Origin: DASZZZ01 sp036260375
GTDB lineage: Bacteria; Actinomycetota; CADDZG01; WHSQ01
Direction of reading: 5' to 3'
Length of the DNA stretch: 58,502 nucleotides
NCBI GenBank assembly: GCA_036260375.1
Contig: DASZZZ010000095.1
Location: 1 to 58,502, forward strand
The notes under the pieces were generated by a model. The model was given only the letters and a program-made list of their open reading frames with translations. It was not told where the DNA came from and did not search any database. A program made the position numbers and the translations under genes. Positions 8,015 to 16,943 of this stretch are shown piece after piece. How positions within the stretch are numbered: the stretch's first letter is position 1; every line of letters starts with the position of its first letter.

Positions 8015-9009
8015 GCCGGCTCGTAGCCGCCGAGCGCATCGAGGCGCGCCCGCAGCGCCGGCGACGCCAGCGCGCCCGCGAGCGCGACGACGCCCGGCAG
8101 GCCGGCCCACTCGGACGCCACGCGCAGCTCGACGACGTGCTCCTCGAGCGGCGCGAAGTCGAGCCCGCACGCGCGCGCCGCGGGCCGCATCGTCACCGCC
8201 GCGTCGACCGCCCCGTACGCGACCCGGCGAGCCGCGTCGAGGTGCCCGAACGCGACGACCGCGCGCGGCGCCGGCGCCCCGAACGGCGCGAGCGCGCGCT
8301 CGAGCGCGACCTGGGCCGCGGCCCCCCGTTCGCGCCGAGCCACCGTGGCGCGGCCCGCGGCGACGTCGGAGAGCGCGACGCGCGCCCCCGGTCTCGTCGC
8401 GACGCCGACGTCCCAGCGCGCCACAACCGTCCGGTCGGCGGGGCGGGTGCCGGGCGGCAGCGCGCCCTCGGGGCCGTGCACGAGCGCGACGTGGACGCGG
8501 CCGGCGTCGAGCGCCGCGAGCGCGGCGGCCGACGACGCGTGCAGCGCCGCCACGCGCCGCGGGCCGCGCTCGGGGAGCAGGGCGGCCGCGAGGCCGAGGG
8601 CCGGATCGCATCCCGCGGCCGCGATGCCGTCGGGCGCGGCGCCCGGGAACAGCGTGACGCGGCCGCCGCTCCAGACGCCGTCGGCGGCGCGCCACGACGC
8701 CGCGCCGGCGGCGCGCTCGGGCAGCGCCGCGCACGTGACGACGTCGCCGACGCGCGCCGCGACGACGGCCTCGCCGTCGGCGACCGGCCCGAGCGCCCCG
8801 ACCGCGGGGACGCCGTCGGGCGGCGCGCCGAAGAGCTCCTCGACCGACGTCCCGAGGGCGCGGGCCAGCGCGAGCGCGGCGCCGACCGAGGGCGCGTGAC
8901 GTCCGGCCTCGACCGCGCCGACGAGCTGGCGCGACACGCCGGCCCGCCGCGCGAGGGCGGCCTGGCTCAGCCCGCGGGCGGCGCGCGCGGCGCGCAGCGC
9001 GTCGTTCAT
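8011..9009 (-). CDS. XRE-type HTH fused to periplasmic-binding-like domain; probable mod regulator
   Basis: 332 residues. Residues 1-65 are a Cro/CI-type helix-turn-helix (RAARGLSQAALARRAGVSRQ, SVGAALALARALGTSVEELF). The remainder resembles a substrate-binding (PBP_like) domain of the type found with molybdate transport genes (VHVALVHGPEGALPPGTRPA, VAYGAVDAAVTMRPAARACGLDF). The fusion implies a ligand-responsive regulator. It is divergent from modA with only 17 bases between the start codons and a palindrome overlapping the modA start, so it probably controls modABC and itself, with molybdate or a related oxyanion as ligand (inference). Confidence 0.78.
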   Translation of the reverse strand: MNDALRAARAARGLSQAALARRAGVSRQLVGAVEAGRHAPSVGAALALARALGTSVEELFGAPPDGVPAVGALGPVADGEAVVAARVGDVVTCAALPERAAGAASWRAADGVWSGGRVTLFPGAAPDGIAAAGCDPALGLAAALLPERGPRRVAALHASSAAALAALDAGRVHVALVHGPEGALPPGTRPADRTVVARWDVGVATRPGARVALSDVAAGRATVARRERGAAAQVALERALAPFGAPAPRAVVAFGHLDAARRVAYGAVDAAVTMRPAARACGLDFAPLEEHVVELRVASEWAGLPGVVALAGALASPALRARLDALGGYEPA

Positions 9010-9026
9010 GCCGGTATCCTAGCTAC

Positions 9027-9779
9027 TTGCTTGAAAACAAGCGATCGCCGCGCGTTCGGGTCGCCGCCGTCGCGGCCGTCGCCGCGCTGACCGGCCCGGC
9101 GTGCGCGAACGCCCCCGCGCACGAGGTCGTCGTGCTCGCCGCGTCGAGCCTCACCGAGGCGTTCCGCGACCTCGGGCAGCGCTTCGAGCGAGCCCGCCCC
9201 GGCGTCACCGTGACGTTCTCGTTCGGGTCGTCGGCCGAGCTCGCGGCCCAGATCGAGGCCGGCGCGCCGGCCGACGTCTTCGCCAGCGCCGACCCCGCGC
9301 TCGTCGACGGCCTCGGGGGCCGCGTCCGCGGCGACGCGGTGACCGTCGCGACCAACCGCCTCGTCGTCGTGACGCCGCGCGACGACCCCGCCGGCATCGC
9401 CCGGCCCGCCGACGTCGCGCGGCCGGGCGTCGCGCTCGTGCTCGCGGCCCCCGAGGTGCCGGCGGGGCGCTACGCGCGCGCCGCGCTCGACCGCCTCGGC
9501 GTGCTCGCCGCGGCCGAGCGCAACGTCGTGTCGAACGAGGCCGACGCCAAGGCGGTCGTCACGAAGGTCGCGCTCGGCGAGGCCGACGCCGGCGTGTGCT
9601 ATGCGACCGACGTCACGCCCGCGCTGCGCGCGCTCGAGCTGCCGCAGCACGCGCAGGTGCCGATCTCGTATCCGGTCGCGGCGCTGACGGGCGACGGCGA
9701 CGCGCGCGCGTTCGTGTCGTTCGTCGCGTCGGCGCGCGGCCGCGCCGTGCTCGAGGACCATGGCTTCGATCCGCCGTAG
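9027..9779 (+). CDS. modA: Molybdate ABC transporter substrate-binding protein ModA
   Basis: About 250 residues. The only in-frame start before the signal sequence is TTG; no ATG or GTG exists in this frame nearby. Signal peptide: NKRSPRVRVAAVAAVAALTG. Mature ModA features: VVVLAASSLTEAFRDLGQRF at the first oxyanion-binding loop, TVTFSFGSSAELAAQIEAGA, PADVFASADPALVDGL, and the late EADAGVCYATDVTPALR. These are the conserved ModA family segments that bind molybdate or tungstate outside the cell. Its end overlaps modB by 20 bases. Confidence 0.92.
   Translation: MLENKRSPRVRVAAVAAVAALTGPACANAPAHEVVVLAASSLTEAFRDLGQRFERARPGVTVTFSFGSSAELAAQIEAGAPADVFASADPALVDGLGGRVRGDAVTVATNRLVVVTPRDDPAGIARPADVARPGVALVLAAPEVPAGRYARAALDRLGVLAAAERNVVSNEADAKAVVTKVALGEADAGVCYATDVTPALRALELPQHAQVPISYPVAALTGDGDARAFVSFVASARGRAVLEDHGFDPP
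9029..9042. promoter_or_regulatory. Palindromic operator at the modA start
   Basis: GCTTG-AAAA-CAAGC is a perfect inverted repeat overlapping the first codons of modA and lying about 20 bases upstream of the divergent regulator. The core CTTGNNNNCAAG is the same as a palindrome near 22507. On the reverse strand TAGGAT (9016-9021) is a good -10 located 6 bases before the regulator ATG. Binding here would control both directions. Confidence 0.6.
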
Positions 9780-10566
9780 CGGGCGCGGCGAGGGCGCCGC
9801 GCCCGCGCTGATCGGCGGGCTCGCGGTCGCCGCGGTCGCGTTCCTCGCGCTGCCCCCGGTCGCGCTCGCGCTCCGGGCGCCGTGGCACGCCGCGGCGGCG
9901 CAGCTGTCCGACCCGGCGGTGCTCGACGCGCTCCGGCTCTCGCTCGTCGTGTCGACCGCGGCGCTGGCGCTGTCGCTCGCGTTCGGCGCGCCGCTGGCGT
10001 GGGTGCTCGCGCGCGCGTCGCTCCGCGGCCTCGCCGTCGTGCGCGCGCTCGTGATCGTCCCGATGGTGCTGCCGCCGGTGGTCGCCGGCGTCGCGCTGCT
10101 GACGGCGTTCGGACGCCGCGGCGTCGCGGGGGCCGCGCTCGAGCGGCTCGGCCTCACGCTGCCGTTCTCGACGACGGGGGCCGCGCTCGCGGCGGCGTTC
10201 GTGTCGGCGCCGTTCCTCGTCGTCGCGCTCGAGGCCGGGCTACGGTCTGCGGGCCGCGACCTCGAGGACGCCGCCGCGACGCTCGGCGCGAGCCGCGCCC
10301 GGATCCTGTGGACGGTCACGCTGCCGTCGGTCGCGCCGTCGCTCGCCGCCGGCGCGGCGCTGTGCTGGGCGCGCGCGCTGGGCGAGTTCGGCGCCACGGT
10401 GACGTTCGCCGGCAACCTGCGCGGCCGCACGCAGACCGCGCCGCTCGCGGTCTACGAGGAGCTCCAGACGGGCGACCCCGACGGCGCCGTGCTCGTGAGC
10501 CTCGTGCTGCTCGCGATCTCGGTCGCGGTCGTCGCCGCGCTGCGCGGCCGCCTCTTCGCGCGATGA
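9760..10566 (+). CDS. modB: Molybdate ABC transporter permease ModB
   Basis: 268 residues with about five or six membrane segments. The cytoplasmic EAA loop (DLEDAAATLGASRARILWTV) that docks on the ATPase is present, as is the typical RALGEFGATVTFAGN of ModB. It overlaps modA upstream and modC downstream (ATGA), so the three are one coupled unit. Confidence 0.93.
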   Translation: MASIRRSGRGEGAAPALIGGLAVAAVAFLALPPVALALRAPWHAAAAQLSDPAVLDALRLSLVVSTAALALSLAFGAPLAWVLARASLRGLAVVRALVIVPMVLPPVVAGVALLTAFGRRGVAGAALERLGLTLPFSTTGAALAAAFVSAPFLVVALEAGLRSAGRDLEDAAATLGASRARILWTVTLPSVAPSLAAGAALCWARALGEFGATVTFAGNLRGRTQTAPLAVYEELQTGDPDGAVLVSLVLLAISVAVVAALRGRLFAR

Positions 10567-11633
10567 CGCTCGACGCGCGCGTCGTCGTCCGGCGCCCGCA
10601 GCTCCACCTCGACGTCGCGCTGTCGGTCGCGCCCGGCGAGACCGTCGCGCTCCTCGGCCCCAACGGCGCCGGCAAGTCGACGTTCATCGGCGCGGTCGCG
10701 GGCGTCGTGCCGCTCGACGACGGCGCCGTGAGGGCGCGCGGGGTCACGTGGGAGGACCGCGCGCGCCGCGTCCGCGTCGCGCCGCAGCGGCGCTCCGTGG
10801 GGGTCGTGTTCCAGGACCTGCGGCTGTTCCCCGCGCTCGACGCGGCCGCCAACGTCGCCTACGGGCTGCGCGCCGCGGGCGTGTCGCGCGCCGAGGCTCG
10901 CCGCCGCGCCGGAGCGCTGCTCGACCGCCTCGGCGCGGGCGATCTCGCGGCGCGCCGGCCCGCGCAGCTGTCGGGCGGCGAGGCGCAGCGCGTCGCGCTC
11001 GCGCGCGCGCTCGCGGTCGAGCCCGACGTGCTGCTGCTGGACGAGCCGCTGTCCGCGCTCGACGCGACCGCGCGCGCCGCGGCCCGCCGCGTCGTGCGCG
11101 ACGTCCTCGCCGCGTTCGGGGGCGCCGCCGTGCTCGTGACGCACGACCCGCTCGAGGCGGCCGCGCTCGGCGACCGCCTCGTCGTCGTCGAGCGCGGCCG
11201 CGTCGTGCAGAGCGGCACGCCCGCCGACGTGCGCGCCCGTCCCCGCTCGGCCTACGTCGCCGACCTCGCGGGCACCAACCTGCTGACGGGAACGGTCGAG
11301 CGGCGGCCGGGGGGCGCGGTGCTCGTGACGCCCGACGGCGAGCTCGCCGTCGTCGCCGAGGACGTCGCGCACGGCGCGCCCGCGCTCGCCGCGGTGCACC
11401 CGCGCGCCGTGACGCTCGCGCCGAGACGGCCGGAGACGTCGGCGCGCAACGTCGTGCGCGCCGTGGTGGCGCGCGTCGAGCCCGCCGGCGACCGCGTGCG
11501 CGTGCTGCTCGACGGGCGCCCGCCGCTCACCGCGGAGATCACCGCGGGGGCGGTCGAGGAGCTCGACCTCCGCGTCGGCGACGAGACGTGGGCCGTGGTC
11601 AAGGCGACGCAGGTCGACGTCTATCCCGCGTGA
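10563..11633 (+). CDS. modC: Molybdate ABC transporter ATPase ModC with TOBE domain
   Basis: 356 residues. Walker A GPNGAGKST, Q-loop VFQDLRLFPAL, signature LSGGEAQRVALARAL, Walker B LLLDEPLSALD and switch His VLVTHD are all present in order. The last 110 residues form a MOP/TOBE-type domain (AAVHPRAVTLAPRRP, VRAVVARVEPAGDRVRVLLD) that in ModC can bind molybdate and adjust activity. The start ATG overlaps the modB stop by four bases. Confidence 0.94.
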   Translation: MTLDARVVVRRPQLHLDVALSVAPGETVALLGPNGAGKSTFIGAVAGVVPLDDGAVRARGVTWEDRARRVRVAPQRRSVGVVFQDLRLFPALDAAANVAYGLRAAGVSRAEARRRAGALLDRLGAGDLAARRPAQLSGGEAQRVALARALAVEPDVLLLDEPLSALDATARAAARRVVRDVLAAFGGAAVLVTHDPLEAAALGDRLVVVERGRVVQSGTPADVRARPRSAYVADLAGTNLLTGTVERRPGGAVLVTPDGELAVVAEDVAHGAPALAAVHPRAVTLAPRRPETSARNVVRAVVARVEPAGDRVRVLLDGRPPLTAEITAGAVEELDLRVGDETWAVVKATQVDVYPA

Positions 11634-11713
11634 CGGCGCGCGCGGCGCGACGCCTCCACTACCATCGCCGCCGGACGGCGCATCGCGCCGCAAGCGCCTG
11701 GAGGTGGTGCTCG

Positions 11714-12586
11714 ATGCAGATCGGCATGGTTGGCCTCGGTCGCATGGGGGCGAACATGGCCGAGCGCCTCCGGCGCGGCGGGCACGACGTCGTCGGCTAC
11801 GACGTCGACCCGGACGTGTCCGAGGTCGGCTCGCTCGACGAGCTCGCGCAGCGGCTGGCGCCGCCGCGCGCGGTGTGGATCATGGTCCCCGCCGGCGACG
11901 CGACCGAGACGACGATCGACGCGCTCGCCGCCGCGCTCGATCCGGGCGACGTCGTCGTCGACGGCGGCAACTCGAACTTCCGCGACTCGATGCGGCGCGC
12001 CGCGTCGCTGGGGGCGCGCTCGATCGCGTTCCTCGACGCGGGGACGTCGGGCGGCGTGTGGGGGCTCGAGGCCGGTTACTGCCTCATGGTGGGAGGCGAC
12101 GCCGACGCGTTCGCGCGCGTCGAGCCCGCGCTCGCCACGCTCGCGCCCGAGGGCGGCTACGCGCGCGTCGGGCCGGCCGGCGCGGGGCACTTCACGAAGA
12201 TGGTCCACAACGGCATCGAGTACGGGCTCATGCAGGCCTACGCGGAGGGCTTCGAGATCCTCGCGTCGTCGCGCGACTTCGAGCTCGACCTCGCGCGCGT
12301 CGCGGAGCTCTGGCGCCACGGCTCGGTCGTGCGGTCGTGGCTGCTCGACCTCGCGGCGTCCGCGCTCGCCGGCGACCCGCGCCTCGACGAGGTCGCCGCG
12401 TACGTCGAGGACTCGGGCGAGGGGCGCTGGACCGTCCTGGAGGCGATCGCCGAGTCGGTCCCGGCCCCCGTGATCTCGGCGGCGCTGTTCGCGCGCTTCG
12501 CGTCGCGCCAGGAGCAGTCGTTCGCGCTCCGCATGGTCGCGGCGCTGCGGCGCGAGTTCGGCGGCCACGCGGTCAGGTCGCGATGA
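11714..12586 (+). CDS. gnd: 6-phosphogluconate dehydrogenase, decarboxylating (short GndA type)
   Basis: 290 residues, the length of the short NAD-type enzymes rather than the 470-residue form. N-terminal Rossmann MQIGMVGLGRMGANMAERL; family motif VVVDGGNSNFRDS; active-site block HFTKMVHNGIEYGLMQAYAE including the catalytic Lys and Asn. It oxidises and decarboxylates 6-phosphogluconate to ribulose 5-phosphate. A GGAGGTGG ribosome site precedes the ATG. The GH15 gene follows after 7 bases, suggesting an operon for sugar use. Confidence 0.93.
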   Translation: MQIGMVGLGRMGANMAERLRRGGHDVVGYDVDPDVSEVGSLDELAQRLAPPRAVWIMVPAGDATETTIDALAAALDPGDVVVDGGNSNFRDSMRRAASLGARSIAFLDAGTSGGVWGLEAGYCLMVGGDADAFARVEPALATLAPEGGYARVGPAGAGHFTKMVHNGIEYGLMQAYAEGFEILASSRDFELDLARVAELWRHGSVVRSWLLDLAASALAGDPRLDEVAAYVEDSGEGRWTVLEAIAESVPAPVISAALFARFASRQEQSFALRMVAALRREFGGHAVRSR

Positions 12587-12593
12587 CGCCGCG

Positions 12594-14450
12594 GTGAGCG
12601 CCGCGCCGTATCCGCCGATCGAGGACTACGCGCTGCTGTCCGACTGCCACTCGAGCGTGCTCGTGTCGCGCGCCGGCTCCGTCGACTGGGGCGTGCTGCG
12701 CCGCTTCGACGGGCCCCCCGCGTTCGCGCGCGTGCTCGACTGGGAGCGCGGCGGCCACTGCGAGCTCGCGCCGGTCGGCGGCGTCCCCGCGGCGCGTCGT
12801 TACGACGGCGACACGCTCGTGCTCGTCACGGAGCAGCGCGCGGGGGCCGCGCTCGGACGCACGACGGACTTCCTCGCGATCGAGCCGACGTCGCCGACCG
12901 CGGAGCGCGCCGTCGTGGCGCCGGAGCACGACTTCGTGCGCATCGCGGAGGCCGTCGACGGGACGACCGAGTGGGTCTTCACGTGCCGGCCGCGCTTCGA
13001 GTACGGCATCGTCGTGCCGCAGGCGACGACGCGCGGCGAGCGCTCCGGGCTCATCGTCGGCGGACCGCAGGCGTTGTCGGTGCACGCGTCGGTGCCGCTC
13101 GAGGCAGGCGACGGAGAGTTGACCGCGCGCTTCCGGCTCGCGCCGGGCGAGCGCGCGTGGTTCGTCGTCTCGAGCCACCTGCCGCACCGCGTCGAGCCGC
13201 GCGCGTTCGACGACGGCGTCGTCGAACGGCACCTCGAGCACACGCGCGACTTCTGGACCGAGTGGGCGAGCCGCTGCACGTACCGCGGCTCCCATCGCGA
13301 CGCCGTGGTGCGCAGCGCGCTCACGCTCAAGGCGCTCACGAACGCGCCGACCGGGGCGATCGTCGCGGCGCCGACGACGTCGTTGCCCGAGGCCGTCGGC
13401 GGCGAGCGCAACTGGGACTACCGCTACTGCTGGATACGCGACGCTTCGTTCACGCTCTACGCGCTCTTCATCCTCGGCTACCGAGCCGAGGCGCACGCGT
13501 TCATCGAATGGCTCATGCGCACGACCGCGGGCCGGGCGCGCGACCTCCAGGTGCTGTACGGGATCGGCGGCGAGCGCCTGCTGCCCGAGATCGCTCTCGA
13601 CCACCTCGACGGGTACCGCGGGTCGCGGCCGGTGCGCATCGGGAACGCCGCGTCGCGCCAGCTGCAGCTCGACGTCTACGGGGCGATCCTCGACACCGCG
13701 CACCTGTGGCGCCGCCACGGCGGCGACGTCGAGCCGGAGTTCTGGGACCTGCTGCAGGGGTGCGTCGGCGAGATCGAGGCGCGCTGGCGCGAGCCCGACG
13801 AGGGGATCTGGGAGGTGCGCGGGGGCCGGCGCCACTTCGTGTACTCGAAGGTGATGTGCTGGGTCGGGCTCGACCGCGCGATAAAGGCCGCCGGCGCGCT
13901 CGGGATCGAGGGCTCGGTCGCGCGCTGGCGCGCGCTGCGCGACGAGATCCACGCCGACGTGCTCGCACACGGCTTCGACCGCGATGCGGGCGCGTTCGTG
14001 CAGGCGTACGGCTCCCCCGCGCTCGACGCGAGCGCGCTGCTGCTGCCGCTCGTGGGCTTTCTGCCCGCGAGCGACCCGCGCATCGAGTCGACGGTCGACG
14101 CCATCGCCGCGTCGCTGACGCGCGACGGGCTCGTGTACCGCTACCTCGTCGACGACGGCATCCCGGGCGGCGAGGGGACGTTCACGATCTGCTCGTTCTG
14201 GATGGTCGACAACCTCGCCCTGCTCGGGCGCACGCGCGCGGCGCATGCGCTGTTCGACCGGCTGTGCGGCTACGCCAACGACGTCGGCCTCCTGGGCGAG
14301 GAGATCGACCCCGACACCGGAGCCCACCTCGGCAACTTCCCGCAGGCGTTCACGCACCTGGCGCTCGTCAACTCGGCCCTCAACCTCGAGCGCCTCACGC
14401 CGGTCGCGGACGCGGCGGGGCCGGTGCAGCGAGCGGGACGCCGGGAGTGA
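12594..14450 (+). CDS. Glycoside hydrolase family 15 protein (trehalase/glucoamylase)
   Basis: 618 residues from a GTG start. The N-terminal domain begins YPPIEDYALLSDCHSSVLV, the usual opening of actinobacterial GH15 trehalases. The (alpha/alpha)6 barrel contains NWDYRYCWIRDASFTLYALF, PVRIGNAASRQLQLDVYG and, near the end, EEIDPDTGAHLGNFPQAFTH, which carries a catalytic Glu. No signal peptide is present, so it is cytoplasmic, consistent with trehalose or maltooligosaccharide hydrolysis. It directly follows gnd. Confidence 0.9.
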   Translation: MSAAPYPPIEDYALLSDCHSSVLVSRAGSVDWGVLRRFDGPPAFARVLDWERGGHCELAPVGGVPAARRYDGDTLVLVTEQRAGAALGRTTDFLAIEPTSPTAERAVVAPEHDFVRIAEAVDGTTEWVFTCRPRFEYGIVVPQATTRGERSGLIVGGPQALSVHASVPLEAGDGELTARFRLAPGERAWFVVSSHLPHRVEPRAFDDGVVERHLEHTRDFWTEWASRCTYRGSHRDAVVRSALTLKALTNAPTGAIVAAPTTSLPEAVGGERNWDYRYCWIRDASFTLYALFILGYRAEAHAFIEWLMRTTAGRARDLQVLYGIGGERLLPEIALDHLDGYRGSRPVRIGNAASRQLQLDVYGAILDTAHLWRRHGGDVEPEFWDLLQGCVGEIEARWREPDEGIWEVRGGRRHFVYSKVMCWVGLDRAIKAAGALGIEGSVARWRALRDEIHADVLAHGFDRDAGAFVQAYGSPALDASALLLPLVGFLPASDPRIESTVDAIAASLTRDGLVYRYLVDDGIPGGEGTFTICSFWMVDNLALLGRTRAAHALFDRLCGYANDVGLLGEEIDPDTGAHLGNFPQAFTHLALVNSALNLERLTPVADAAGPVQRAGRRE

Positions 14451-14487
14451 CCCGGCGCGCGGAACGAGGACGCTGCGGGGCGAGGCG

Positions 14488-14919
14488 CTAACGGCGCCGG
14501 AGGCGGAACCACACGGCGGTGCGTCCGTCGACGTGCGAGCCCCACTCGTCGGCGATCGCGTCGACGAGGAACAGGCCGCGCCCGGAGGTGTCGTCGACGT
14601 CCTGCCGGCGCACGCGCGGCTCGCTCGGCCCGCCTTCGTCGCACACCGCGACGTGGACGTGGGCGGCGCCGACGACGACGTCGAGCTCGATCCGCTCGCC
14701 GGCCGCGTGGACGATCGAGTTCGTCACGAGCTCGGTCGTCAGCAGCTGGGCGTCGGCGAGCGTGTTGGCGGGCAGGTCGAGCTCGTCGAAGACGTGGCGC
14801 GCGACGGCCGCCGACTCCGGCCGGCACGGAAGCGTCAGGTGGACGACCTGCTCGCTGCGGCGCTCCATGGCGACATCGTCGGCACCCGCGGGCGACGACG
14901 CCATACGAAATCGGCGCAA
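14488..14919 (-). CDS. RsbW-like serine kinase/anti-sigma factor (HATPase_c)
   Basis: 143 residues, with possible later starts at ATG codons 6 and 18. GHKL ATPase motifs: N-box ELVTNSIVHA, G1 box CDEGGPSEP and G2 box GRGLFLVDAIADEWG. This is the compact form used as an anti-sigma factor/kinase in partner-switching systems. No cognate anti-anti-sigma gene is adjacent; a STAS protein and a WhiG/FliA-type sigma factor lie elsewhere in the window. The target is unknown. Confidence 0.85.
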   Translation of the reverse strand: MRRFRMASSPAGADDVAMERRSEQVVHLTLPCRPESAAVARHVFDELDLPANTLADAQLLTTELVTNSIVHAAGERIELDVVVGAAHVHVAVCDEGGPSEPRVRRQDVDDTSGRGLFLVDAIADEWGSHVDGRTAVWFRLRRR

Positions 14920-15013
14920 CTCGGGCGCCTACTGCGCGTTGACCCGCGGGACACGGAGGGCGCGCGCGCCCGAGCCGACAACGTTCGAAGGTACGAAATC
15001 AAAGGTCGAGAGT

Positions 15014-15031
15014 CTTGCGCCTAAGTATGAT
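15014..15031 (+). promoter_or_regulatory. marR -10 region with candidate autoregulatory site
   Basis: TATGAT (15026-15031) ends 6 bases before the marR ATG, implying a leaderless transcript; no convincing -35 or Shine-Dalgarno is seen. Immediately upstream CTTGCGCCTAAG (15014-15025) fits the CTT-N6-AAG pattern found at the wrbA/frnE-like promoters, so MarR may bind here and at those promoters. Confidence 0.45.
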
Positions 15032-15037
15032 CGGCGG

Positions 15038-15544
15038 ATGGAGCAGCGCGACGGCGTCGACACGATCATGCAGGAGTGGGCGCGCGCGCAGCCGGCGCTC
15101 GACGTGTCCCCGATGGCGATCGTCGGACGCGTGTCGCGCCTGTCGCGTCACTTCGAGCGCTCGATCTCGCTCAGCCTCGGCTCGCTGCAGTTGCACCCGT
15201 GGGAATTCGACGTGCTCGCCACGCTCTACCGCGCCGATCCGCCGCACCGGCTCACGCCGACCGAGCTGTTCCGCTCGATGATGGTGACGTCGGGCACCAT
15301 GACGCACCGGATCGACCGCCTCGAGAACGCGAGCCTCGTGGTGCGCCACCGCGACCCGCGCGACCGTCGCGGCGTGCTCGTGCAGCTCACCGACGCGGGG
15401 CGCGAGCTCGTCGAGAAGGCGGTCGCCACGCACGTCGACAACGAGCGCCGCCTGCTCGCGCCGCTCACGCGACGCGAGCAGCAGCAGCTCGCCGACCTGC
15501 TGCGCAAGCTGCTGCTGCAGTTCGAGAGCTCGGACCGGCGCTAG
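15038..15544 (+). CDS. MarR-family transcriptional regulator
   Basis: 168 residues. Winged-helix MarR fold: LQLHPWEFDVLATLYRADPP, LTPTELFRSMMVTSGTMTHR (recognition helix), then the wing with VVRHRDPRDRRGVLVQLTDAG, the family's DxRxxxv-LT signature. It is a dimeric repressor usually released by small aromatic or oxidised ligands. The gene is convergent with the downstream six-gene operon, four bases away, and shares a palindrome pattern with that operon's promoter, so it is the best candidate for its regulator. Confidence 0.9.
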   Translation: MEQRDGVDTIMQEWARAQPALDVSPMAIVGRVSRLSRHFERSISLSLGSLQLHPWEFDVLATLYRADPPHRLTPTELFRSMMVTSGTMTHRIDRLENASLVVRHRDPRDRRGVLVQLTDAGRELVEKAVATHVDNERRLLAPLTRREQQQLADLLRKLLLQFESSDRR

Positions 15545-15548
15545 CGGG

Positions 15549-16943
15549 TCACGCGACCGAGGCGACGCGCCGCTCCGGCGCGTGCGCCGGTGCGTGCACC
15601 CACCGCCCGCCGGCGGCGGCGAAGCGCCCGTCGTCGTAGACGACCTCGCCGCGTCGCAGCGTCGTCTCGACGCGCCCGACCATCTCGGCGCCCTCGTACG
15701 TCGACCATCCACAGAGCGCGTGCACGTCGTCGCGCGCGAGCGTCCACTTGCGGCGCGCGTCGAACAGCACGACGTCGGCGTCGCGTCCCGGCTCGATGGC
15801 CCCCTTGCGCGCGAGGCCGAAGACCCGCGCCGGGCCCGCGCACAGCACCCGCGCCACGACCCGCATGCGGTCGTCGAGCGACAGCTCGGGCCGGACGCGC
15901 GCGAGCCCGGTCGTGACCGTCGGCAGCAGCTCCTGCACGCCCGGCATGCCGGGAGGCGCGGCCGGCATCGGCGCGGCCTTCTCCTCGGCGGAGTGCGGCG
16001 CGTGGTCGCTGCCGACCGACGCCGCCTCGCCCGACAGCACCGCGTCCCACAGCCGGTCGCGGTCCGCCGCCGCGCGCACGACGGGACGGATGTGCGCGCG
16101 CGTGCCGAGACGCTCGAAGTCGTCCGACGTCAGCGACAGGTGGTGGCCCGTGACCTCGAACGTCACCGGGACGCCTTCGGCCGCGGCCCCCGCGAGCACG
16201 TCGACCTCCTGCGCGCTCGAGACGTGAAGCACGTGGCACGGCACGCCGTAGCGGCGCGCGAGCTCGACGATGCGCGCGACCGCGGCGAGCGCGGCGCTGC
16301 GGGGGTGCGCGTCGGCGTACGCCGCGACCGAGGTCGGCGGCGGCACGTCGCGCTGCACCGCGTCGAGCACGTTCTGGTCCTCGGCGTGGAACGCGAGCCG
16401 CAGGCCGTTGCGGGCCGCGGCCGCGAAGATGCGCTCGAGGTCGCGCGGGTCGCGCACCACGTCGTGCGCGGTGTGGTGGCCCGCCATGAACACCTTGACC
16501 GCCGCGATGCGACGCGCGTCGGCGCCGTCGAGCAGGTCGACGCGGTCGGGAGCGACGCCGAGGTAGAAGCCGAAGTCGACGAGCGCGTCGGGCGCCACCA
16601 GCGCGGCCTTCGACCCGACGTCGTCCGGGTCGCGCAGCGGCGGCGACGTGTTCGGCATGTCGAGCACGGTCGTCACCCCGCCGGCGACCGCGGCGCGGCT
16701 CGCGTGGCGCCAGTCCTCCTTGTGCGTGAGGCCGGGCGTGCGGAAGTGGACGTGCGAGTCGATCACGCCCGGAAGCACGTAGAGCCCGCGCGCGTCGATC
16801 ACCCTGGTCGCGTGCGGGCGCTCGCCCGGTTCCAGCACGCGCACGATCGCGCCGTCGGAGATCGCGATGCCACCGTGCACGACGCGACGCTCGCCGACGA
16901 GACGGCCGTCGAGCACGACGACGTCGTAGCGGGCGCGCGTCAC
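15549..16943 (-). CDS. Dihydroorotase/allantoinase-like cyclic amidohydrolase
   Basis: 464 residues, GTG start. Metal site complete: DSHVHFRTPG (HxH), AVKVFMAGH (carboxylated Lys), FHAEDQ, LHVSS and GSDHAPHS (catalytic Asp). The PGLTHKEDW segment is of the dihydroorotase/allantoinase branch, and KWTLARDDVHALCGWSTYEG is more like allantoinase/dihydropyrimidinase. Either a cyclic ureide or another cyclic amide could be the substrate. No pyr or purine-degradation genes are nearby. It is the last gene of a coupled operon; its GTG overlaps the upstream stop (GTGA). Confidence 0.85.
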   Translation of the reverse strand: MTRARYDVVVLDGRLVGERRVVHGGIAISDGAIVRVLEPGERPHATRVIDARGLYVLPGVIDSHVHFRTPGLTHKEDWRHASRAAVAGGVTTVLDMPNTSPPLRDPDDVGSKAALVAPDALVDFGFYLGVAPDRVDLLDGADARRIAAVKVFMAGHHTAHDVVRDPRDLERIFAAAARNGLRLAFHAEDQNVLDAVQRDVPPPTSVAAYADAHPRSAALAAVARIVELARRYGVPCHVLHVSSAQEVDVLAGAAAEGVPVTFEVTGHHLSLTSDDFERLGTRAHIRPVVRAAADRDRLWDAVLSGEAASVGSDHAPHSAEEKAAPMPAAPPGMPGVQELLPTVTTGLARVRPELSLDDRMRVVARVLCAGPARVFGLARKGAIEPGRDADVVLFDARRKWTLARDDVHALCGWSTYEGAEMVGRVETTLRRGEVVYDDGRFAAAGGRWVHAPAHAPERRVASVA

